Shown: piece after piece, positions 14,874 to 20,534 of the stretch | How the letters are laid out: each line of letters opens with the position of its first letter | Position numbering within the stretch: position 1 is the stretch's first letter | Assembly: GCA_902797065.1 (NCBI GenBank) | Contig: CADBRK010000019.1 | Location: 1-20,534 of the forward strand | DNA from: an uncultured Ruminococcus sp. | Lineage (GTDB): Bacteria; Bacillota; Clostridia; Oscillospirales; Acutalibacteraceae | Length of the DNA: 20,534 bases | Reading direction: 5' to 3' | Translations under genes and position numbers: made by a program | The notes under the pieces: model-generated | Told to the model about the DNA's origin: nothing | Database searches by the model: none | The model's input: the letters and a program-made list of their open reading frames with translations, nothing else

Positions 14874-16832
14874 CTACTTTTCTACAATAAAATTTTCTTT
14901 ATCATCAAATATTCCTGCAAAATCATTATTTACAGTTACATACACATCAAGCACCTTATCATTCACGGGAAGATATGCGCTTTCGTTCTGTATATGTAGC
15001 TTATCCTGTTCGCTCTCTTTCAGCATAAATTCAAGGAATTTAACTATTGCTTTCTCATTCTTCGGATTGTTACTGCTTGTCGTAAAAACATCACCGAATC
15101 TGCAATATAGTTCTTCTCTGTCGTATTCGATTACTTTATACTGACCCTGCATACTGTCTCTGACTGTCTGATAATTGCTTATAGAAGTACCGTAGTACAT
15201 TAAATCGCCGTTAATAAAGTCACTCATTGCGTTTTCGGAATAATAAGAGTCTGTTTTTGCAAACATCTTTGACAGCGGCTGGTAATCGTGTTCAAAGGAA
15301 TTATTTCCGCTCGTACCGAAACCGTCGAGAGAAGATATCTTTATATCGGGAGCAGATGTATTGGCGAAAACTATCGGAGCTTCAAAGCCCAAGGGCAAAT
15401 AAGAGTAACCGCCAAAATAATTGGGCGCAGATCTGAGGACAGTACATTCGGATAATGCGTCGGAATTGTATATTTCCTGAAGAGAAACGGGAGAACCGTT
15501 TTTGACAAAAGCATTTGCCATATTTTCTTCATACTCATAAATATTCGGCATTTCAAGTTCATCGGAATTAAATGCAGCTTCATATTCCGCCTGATTGAAT
15601 CCGACGATTGTAATATCAACGTCCGGGAACGCAGCATTAAAGTCGTCTTTGATAGATGTATATGCCGCTTCTTCGGCAGCGTCAATATCAGCGTCGCCGC
15701 TCTTGCAGTACCACATTACAATAGAACTGCCTATCAGCTTTTCGGCTTTTCTGTCACTGTTCACTTTGAAAGCAACACCGGCAGCTCCAAGAACGATAAT
15801 AAGACTTGCAGCGATAACACCGATATTTCTTGTCCTTCTTCTTCTCTTTTTTTCTACCGCAACAGGCAGCACTGCCTTCTTCTGTCCCAAAGCATTTTGA
15901 AAGCTTTCGACATTCTTGAATCTCAGCTCGACATCAATTGCCATAGCTTTCATAATAGCATTACTGATATTTTCCGGGATCTGAGGATCGAGTTCATGAG
16001 GGTATAAAACCTTATCATTTATCTTTCTGTTGGTAGATTCCTCCGGTTTCTTTCCTGTTATGATATAGTAAAATGTAGCGCCCAAAGCATATACATCTGT
16101 CCATGGACCTTGCCTGTTGATCTTCTCATACTGCTCGGGCGGTGCAAAACCGGGTTTCAGAATGATAGTCATCAGTTTATTCTCATCCAATGAGAAACGC
16201 GCAGCGCCGAAGTCGATCAGCTTGATTGCGCCGTTGGAACACAGGAAGATATTATCGGGGCTGACGTCACGGTGAATAATTCCTTTGCTGTGAATAATTC
16301 CGAGTGCGTTTGAAATAGCTGTCATGATCTTTAACGACGTCTCCGTATCAAGCTTGCCCCCGTTTTTCTGGAGATAAGCTTTAAGTGAGATACCGTCCAG
16401 GTATTCCATTACTATATATGCCGTATTGTTTTCTTCGAAATATTCAAAAACATTTATTATGTTAGGTTCGGAGTTAAACTTCGCCATGTTTTTTGCTTCT
16501 TCCAGAAAACGCTCCTTACCGAAATAGAACTCTGCTTCACGCTTCTGAGCATATATTATAAGTTCTTTTTCACCGGGAATACGATTGACAATTCCGCTGG
16601 GGTAATACTCTTTTACAGCAACGACCGTTTCAAGCTTCTTATCCCACGCCTTATATGTAATGCCAAAACCTCCGAATCCAAGAACTTTACCTACGATATA
16701 TCTGTCGGATAATTCTTTACCGGGGAACAGATGAAACAACTCTTTAGGCGGATTACCGGGGATAAACCCGCAATAAGGACAAGCGCGGAACTCATCGTTC
16801 ATTAACTCAAAACAATTATTACATCTTTTCAT
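14874..16832 (-). CDS. Membrane Ser/Thr kinase with an extracellular solute-binding-protein-like domain
   Basis: A 652-residue receptor kinase. In order: a zinc ribbon CNNC-X10-CPYC (residues 4-21); a Hanks-type kinase (about 45-315) with glycine loop GFGGFGITY, Lys74, HRDVSPDN (Asp189) and DFG (Asp207); a basic stretch KKRRRRTR (328-335); a membrane segment (337-356); and an outside domain (368-652). The outside domain reads like a family 1 ABC-transporter solute-binding protein: IVMWYCKSGD at the start, an aspartate-rich helix and FPDVDITIV, PLGFEAPIVFANTS in the middle, then KAIVKFLEFMLKESEQDKL and SAYLPVNDKV near the end. At about 285 residues it is shorter than the usual 380-420, so some loops or a helix pair are missing. 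It lacks a lipobox, since the membrane helix anchors it. It is the first gene after a 154-nt gap and is followed by the paralogous kinase. Ligand (sugar, peptide or other) is unknown. Confidence 0.9.
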   Translation of the reverse strand: MKRCNNCFELMNDEFRACPYCGFIPGNPPKELFHLFPGKELSDRYIVGKVLGFGGFGITYKAWDKKLETVVAVKEYYPSGIVNRIPGEKELIIYAQKREAEFYFGKERFLEEAKNMAKFNSEPNIINVFEYFEENNTAYIVMEYLDGISLKAYLQKNGGKLDTETSLKIMTAISNALGIIHSKGIIHRDVSPDNIFLCSNGAIKLIDFGAARFSLDENKLMTIILKPGFAPPEQYEKINRQGPWTDVYALGATFYYIITGKKPEESTNRKINDKVLYPHELDPQIPENISNAIMKAMAIDVELRFKNVESFQNALGQKKAVLPVAVEKKRRRRTRNIGVIAASLIIVLGAAGVAFKVNSDRKAEKLIGSSIVMWYCKSGDADIDAAEEAAYTSIKDDFNAAFPDVDITIVGFNQAEYEAAFNSDELEMPNIYEYEENMANAFVKNGSPVSLQEIYNSDALSECTVLRSAPNYFGGYSYLPLGFEAPIVFANTSAPDIKISSLDGFGTSGNNSFEHDYQPLSKMFAKTDSYYSENAMSDFINGDLMYYGTSISNYQTVRDSMQGQYKVIEYDREELYCRFGDVFTTSSNNPKNEKAIVKFLEFMLKESEQDKLHIQNESAYLPVNDKVLDVYVTVNNDFAGIFDDKENFIVEK

Positions 16833-16986
16833 ATTTATAATTCACTTCTCCCATTTTATCAGATATTACACATTGAGATCATCATAGTATCCATGTGTTT
16901 CAGGAGTACCTTATGACAATCGGAAAACTGCGGCTGTCATCGTGCAGCCACAATAAATATATATAAATATTGATAATATCCAAAAA
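16833..16986. other. Intergenic region between PP2C and kinase genes
   Basis: 154 nt. It holds a small hairpin GGCTG/CAGCC (16932-16949, 8-nt loop) followed on the minus strand by GCAGTTTTC, a weak terminator or attenuator at best, and a GGGAGAAG site upstream of the kinase ATG. I could not settle on a -35/-10 pair, so whether the kinases have their own promoter is open. Confidence 0.5.
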
Positions 16987-17718
16987 TTATTTCCTGCAAA
17001 TCACAGCAATTGCGCTGTTATTATCCATATCTATGCCCTTGCCGTTCTTTGCAACGATTCCCGTCATCAGTTCCATCCATTCTGACGCGCTCTTTGCTTT
17101 TTTCAGAGTTTTACACATCTGTTTCTCAACTATAAGCTCCCAGAACCCATCCGAGCATAACAAAAAAGCATCGCCGTCGTTTATCTCGTTCACTTCGGAT
17201 AATTCATAACGGGGGCTGTCCCATTCTATGCCCATTACACGAAGCAGCCGATTGCGATCGGGGTGATTCCTGATCTTTTTTTCTTTTATATCTCCCGCAA
17301 GAACGAGCATCTGAGGAACACTGTGATCCAGGGTTCTGGTTAACACCTTGTTTTTTCTGAAACAATATACTCTGGAATCTCCGACATGTCCGTATCTGAA
17401 AGTAGTATCATTTACCAGCAGAACTGTAACCGTGGTCTTCATCTCTGTGGTAGCGTGCAGTCTCTTCTGCTCGGCCATTAAACCTTCCTGAGCCTTATTT
17501 ATAGCGTCTGCCAAAAACGTGTCCAAATTATCACTTGCAAGAAACTGTTCTTTAATAGAGTCTGCTACATAGCCCGATGCAAGTTCTCCTTTGCCGTGAC
17601 CTCCCAGTCCGTCGCACAGGATAAAACAATATGTTCCGTTTTTGCTTGCAGTACGAACACTGTCTTCATTTACACTGCGGCCGCCAATATTTGTAAAAAG
17701 CTGATAATCTATACTCAT
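16987..17718 (-). CDS. PP2C-family protein phosphatase (compact)
   Basis: A 243-residue Ser/Thr phosphatase of the metal-dependent PPM/PP2C family. Family motifs are complete: VNEDS (Glu18-Asp19), CDGLGGHGKGE (Asp36-Gly37), YGHVGDSRVY, LLCSDGFWE and DNNSAIAV near the end. These Asp residues bind the two Mn/Mg ions. It is essentially only the catalytic domain, with no membrane segment, so it acts in the cytosol, likely removing phosphates placed by the two kinases downstream. It starts 13 nt after the other phosphatase, behind AAGGAAGT. It resembles PrpC/Stp partners of PrkC kinases, but two phosphatases in tandem are not the usual arrangement. Confidence 0.94.
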   Translation of the reverse strand: MSIDYQLFTNIGGRSVNEDSVRTASKNGTYCFILCDGLGGHGKGELASGYVADSIKEQFLASDNLDTFLADAINKAQEGLMAEQKRLHATTEMKTTVTVLLVNDTTFRYGHVGDSRVYCFRKNKVLTRTLDHSVPQMLVLAGDIKEKKIRNHPDRNRLLRVMGIEWDSPRYELSEVNEINDGDAFLLCSDGFWELIVEKQMCKTLKKAKSASEWMELMTGIVAKNGKGIDMDNNSAIAVICRK

Positions 17719-17731
17719 AATCTTACTTCCT

Positions 17732-18646
17732 TTATAAAATAATATCGGTATTGATCAGTGTGACTTCCTCCTGAAAGCTGAACGAGAAATCGTCCGATAC
17801 GAAACCTTCATCGGGAAGTTCTATAGTTACATCGTCGTCATCTTCTTCTAAATAATCATCCGATATAAAGAGATCAGGGTCTTCGGTTTCTATTGCAATT
17901 GCAGAGATATTATCGTGTTCTCTCCGATATTTGTTAAGCTCTATAAGGTTACTCAGTTTTTGCTGAAGCTCCACGCTGTTTTTTGGTACTCCCGGAGACA
18001 ATTCCCTGTTCATTTCGGCTTCTGTGATCTTGTGGCGGAATCCGTCGGTACATAATAAGTACACGGCTCCCTTATCGACCGTTCCAAAGAAGAAGTCGGG
18101 ATAAACTTCTTCAGTTACCCCGACACATCTTGTAATAACACTGCGAATAGAGGAACTTTCAGCTTGCTCACGAGTTAATTTTCCAAGTCGTATTTGTTGT
18201 TCAACCAGTGTATGATCCACTGTTAATTGATCAACTTCGTTCTTTAACAGGTATGCACGAGTATCACCGATATTCATCAAATAATATCTGGATTCACTAA
18301 GCAGCAGTACGGTAGCAGTCGAACCGAGCCGACTGTTATTTTGTTCACCGTACTTTCTTATTCTTCTATTGATCTCCTGTACTACATAAGTCCATTGTTC
18401 GACTATAGTTTTTTCGCTTAACAGATCATTAACCAACAAAGGCAAAGATTTATGATACCACTCTTTAAACGCATTAACAACGGATGCACTGGCTATCTCT
18501 CCCTGAGATAAGCCTCCCATTCCGTCACACATAACGGCAAAGGCTATATTTCCTGCCGATGTTTTCATTTTTGATGCAAAGAGTGCATCCTGGTTAACTT
18601 TTCGTGATATTCCTATATCGGAAATCGCTGTAATGATAAACTCCAT
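17732..18646 (-). CDS. PP2C-family protein phosphatase with acidic C-terminal tail
   Basis: A 304-residue phosphatase. Motifs: VNQDA (Gln19-Asp20, a change from the usual Glu-Asp), CDGMGGLSQGE (Asp41-Gly42), MNIGDTRAY (Asp128), LLCTDGFRH (Asp201) and DNISAIAI (Asp245). The metal-site Asp residues are kept. After the catalytic domain comes an acidic tail (252-304) with two Thr in acidic surroundings, DDDVTIELPDE (Thr274) and EEVTLINTD (Thr296), possible phosphorylation or FHA-docking sites. It follows the FHA gene by 15 nt (AAGG site) and precedes the smaller phosphatase by 13 nt, so the three form one operon. The two phosphatases are clearly diverged and may serve different substrates. Confidence 0.93.
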   Translation of the reverse strand: MEFIITAISDIGISRKVNQDALFASKMKTSAGNIAFAVMCDGMGGLSQGEIASASVVNAFKEWYHKSLPLLVNDLLSEKTIVEQWTYVVQEINRRIRKYGEQNNSRLGSTATVLLLSESRYYLMNIGDTRAYLLKNEVDQLTVDHTLVEQQIRLGKLTREQAESSSIRSVITRCVGVTEEVYPDFFFGTVDKGAVYLLCTDGFRHKITEAEMNRELSPGVPKNSVELQQKLSNLIELNKYRREHDNISAIAIETEDPDLFISDDYLEEDDDDVTIELPDEGFVSDDFSFSFQEEVTLINTDIIL

Positions 18647-18661
18647 AATACAACCTTATTC

Positions 18662-20534
18662 CTAATTAATCTTAAACTCAAATTCCTCGTTGGCCAACTT
18701 TATGATCTGTCCGTTTACAAGCTTCAATCCCGTATTAGGCACAAGCATGATATTATCAACGTAAGTGTGATTCTTGGAATTATCATCAATGATAAAGTAC
18801 TCACCGTTACGATTAATAATATGGCAGTGATTATGTCCTATATACTTGTTGTTCTTTACGACATAATCGTTTGTTCCCTTGTCGCGGCCTATCTTACACT
18901 CGGCACCGGTTATCTGATATGTTTCGTTATTGCTCTTACGTACAAGATATGCTGTTTTAGCGGGTGCAGCAGGCTCGTCAGCTGGCATAGCGGGAACACC
19001 GCTGTTTCCAACCGACGGCTGAGCAGAAGATGGGAATCCGCCCTGCATCATCTGCATGTTTTGCTGCATATCGGGAATCGGAGGAACATTGTTCATCGGA
19101 GCAGCAGGCTGTGGAACACTAATGTTGACTCCGCCGGGAATACCGTTCATGTCATTTCCACATTGCGTACAGAACGGGAATACAATATTCTGCTTATTGC
19201 CGCACTTGGGGCATACTCTCTCATTCGACGCAACAGGCTGCATATTCGGTATTTCGGGTGAATTGCTCATTGAAGCAACAGACTGCATATTCGGTATTTC
19301 GGGCGAACTGCTTATCGAAGCAGCAGGCTGCACGGGAGCAGTATTATACTCGGAAGGATCGCTGCTCATATCCGTACCGCATTCGGTACAGAACGGGAAT
19401 ACCATATTCTGAACATGACCGCATTTGGGGCATACTCTTTCGTTCGGACCCGCAGAACGTGTATCGGGTACTGCAGGCGCTGCAGCTGCTGTTTCTACGG
19501 GCTGAGCGTTATTTATTAATACATCTGTCGGAACGACATTCATATCACTTCCGCATTCCATACAGTACGGCAATGCACTGTCCTGTAGATTATCGCATAC
19601 AGGACAAGCACGCATTTTCGGAGCAGGCTGAACCTCGTTTGCGGCAGGAGTTTCGTGTTTTGAGAGATCTATGTTCCGGGCAGGCTGCTGACTTAAATCG
19701 CCCTGTATGAGTTCTGTTATGTTTCCGCAATTTGTGCAGAAAACAACATCTTTATCCTGAATATTTCCGCACATTGTGCATCTTCTTTTTTCGTTAACCG
19801 AAGACGAAGCGTTATCGGCAATATCATTCGATTTAGTCAGCTGAATTTTCGGCGAAGTTTGTTGTTCGTTTCCGGAGATCACATCTGTCACAGTTCCGCA
19901 GTTCGTACAGAATACAAATTCCATCTTCTGAACATTACCGCACGAAGGGCATTTTCTCATTTCGGATGTCTGAGAAGCATTGCTGTTATTGACAGACGGA
20001 GACTCTGTTTTGGGCGGCACTGTCGGAACAGGCTGCTGTGTATTGTCAGCGGAATCATTCATATTCACGCCGCAGTTTGTACAGAAAGCAAGGTCTTTAT
20101 TCTGAAGATTACCGCACTTGGGGCATCGTTTCAGCTCAAGCGATGACCGGAAGTCATTAGTCTGACTTTCAGCCGGTTTTGCAGGTTCGGCAGCCAGAGG
20201 TTTATCCTCTTCCTTTGTCGGCGCTTCATTCATTAAACTGCCGCAGCTTGTGCAGAAAGCCATGGCTGCGTTCTGAATATTGCCGCATTTCGGGCACGTC
20301 TTCATTTCCGGATTATTAGAAGCACTGACAGGTGTTTCGGTAATAATGTCGGCAGCAGTATCCTGAACAGGAATCTCGGGTATATTGTTTTGCGGAGTAT
20401 CCATCATGCTTCCGCAGCTTACGCAAAAAGCAAGATCTTTACTCTGCTTATTCCCACATTTCGGGCAGCTTCTCATTTCGGGAACAGCTGTTTTTTCAAG
20501 CGTAAAGGACGGAACACTAAAAGTCGGTAATTCC
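18662..20534 (-). CDS. Multi-zinc-ribbon protein with C-terminal FHA domain, 5' end outside window
   Basis: At least 623 residues; the frame is open to the window edge, and the first ATG (20476) has no ribosome binding site and sits in a linker-like PEMRSCPKCG, so the gene starts upstream. Numbering from that Met: eight zinc ribbons of CX2C-X10-CX2C at 4, 61, 118, 176, 233, 291, 349 and 422, a 57-58 residue period, joined by Pro/Ala/Gln/Asn-rich linkers. A Pro/Met-rich spacer leads to a C-terminal FHA domain (about 508-604) with CKIGRDKGTNDYVV, IGHNHCHI and DNSKNHTYVDN. FHA domains bind phospho-Thr peptides; here Arg531 and the Asn of SKN remain, but the usual Ser of SRxH is Gly and NGT is NHT. 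No membrane segment is visible, so it is likely a cytosolic scaffold reading the kinases' output. It leads the operon with the two phosphatases. Confidence 0.9.
   Translation of the reverse strand, partial: ELPTFSVPSFTLEKTAVPEMRSCPKCGNKQSKDLAFCVSCGSMMDTPQNNIPEIPVQDTAADIITETPVSASNNPEMKTCPKCGNIQNAAMAFCTSCGSLMNEAPTKEEDKPLAAEPAKPAESQTNDFRSSLELKRCPKCGNLQNKDLAFCTNCGVNMNDSADNTQQPVPTVPPKTESPSVNNSNASQTSEMRKCPSCGNVQKMEFVFCTNCGTVTDVISGNEQQTSPKIQLTKSNDIADNASSSVNEKRRCTMCGNIQDKDVVFCTNCGNITELIQGDLSQQPARNIDLSKHETPAANEVQPAPKMRACPVCDNLQDSALPYCMECGSDMNVVPTDVLINNAQPVETAAAAPAVPDTRSAGPNERVCPKCGHVQNMVFPFCTECGTDMSSDPSEYNTAPVQPAASISSSPEIPNMQSVASMSNSPEIPNMQPVASNERVCPKCGNKQNIVFPFCTQCGNDMNGIPGGVNISVPQPAAPMNNVPPIPDMQQNMQMMQGGFPSSAQPSVGNSGVPAMPADEPAAPAKTAYLVRKSNNETYQITGAECKIGRDKGTNDYVVKNNKYIGHNHCHIINRNGEYFIIDDNSKNHTYVDNIMLVPNTGLKLVNGQIIKLANEEFEFKIN
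19160..20467 (-). repeat. Eight-unit zinc-ribbon repeat array
   Basis: Eight coding repeats with starts spaced 57, 57, 58, 57, 58, 58 and 73 codons. Each has the form CPxCGNxQ...FCTxCG followed by a low-complexity linker. All 32 cysteines are present. The last spacing is longer by the 15 codons of the tandem duplication at 19230-19319. Confidence 0.9.
19230..19331 (-). repeat. 45-bp tandem duplication in a linker
   Basis: Two adjacent 45-bp units (19230-19274 and 19275-19319) differ at only a few bases and are followed by the first 12 bp of a third (19320-19331). They encode two copies of a 15-residue block around SPEIPNMQ. The frame is kept. Confidence 0.9.

Noticed and set aside
16932..16949. 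Strong terminator between the phosphatase and kinase genes
   Set aside because: The stem is only 5 bp and only four T follow, so it is too weak to claim as an operon boundary.
20474..20476. ATG at 20476 as the true start of the FHA protein
   Set aside because: No ribosome binding site precedes it, the frame is open to the window edge, and PEM before CPKCG matches internal linkers of the same protein.

Overview
The window looks like a chromosomal segment of a low-to-moderate GC gut Clostridium, most likely Ruminococcus-like (Oscillospiraceae). The basis is an anaerobic class III ribonucleotide reductase, strong AGGAGG-type ribosome binding sites, TTGACA/TATAAT promoters, TTG/GTG start candidates, and Ser/Thr kinases with PASTA and BspA-type repeat ectodomains. 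The genus is an inference; no rRNA or marker gene is present. No tRNA, rRNA, CRISPR array, IS element or attachment site was seen.

Left part (1-4066): the 3' part of nrdD enters from the left edge and converges, across a hairpin terminator, on a two-gene minus-strand operon of a DUF3343 (Se/S carrier-like) protein and a class V cysteine desulfurase. Divergent from these is a stand-alone TerF-type von Willebrand A protein with its own promoter and a distal terminator.

Middle part (4067-9083): a minus-strand cassette under a consensus promoter encodes a self-cleaving LexA/CI-like repressor (XRE HTH plus S24 peptidase), a UvrX/UmuC-type Y-family polymerase, a YolD-like protein and a DUF5131 (phage Gp37/Gp68) protein. 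This looks like a self-regulated, damage-inducible mutagenic repair unit. An RluA-family pseudouridine synthase is divergent from it. Both facing promoters carry a copy of the same 11-bp motif (TTWTGTGATAW) and a third copy lies between them, so these are candidate operators.

Right part (9150-20534): seven minus-strand genes form a Ser/Thr phosphorylation signalling locus. In order of transcription they encode: a protein with at least eight zinc ribbons in a 57-58 residue period and a C-terminal FHA domain (it runs off the right edge); two PP2C phosphatases; a membrane kinase whose extracellular part resembles an ABC-transporter solute-binding protein; a second membrane kinase whose extracellular part has six PASTA repeats, three Big_2 domains and BspA-type leucine-rich repeats; and two small zinc-ribbon membrane proteins. 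Five of the seven carry the same CX2C-X9/10-CX2C zinc ribbon, four of them at the very N-terminus. The inferred scheme is that two receptor kinases with different ectodomains sense a soluble ligand and the cell wall or surface, two phosphatases oppose them, and the FHA/zinc-ribbon scaffold reads phospho-threonine. This locus is the best candidate for an undescribed system in the window.

Several start codons were revised from the longest open frame using ribosome binding sites (desulfurase, DUF3343, polymerase, YolD, PASTA kinase). Two genes (nrdD and the FHA protein) are open to the window edge and are annotated as partial.
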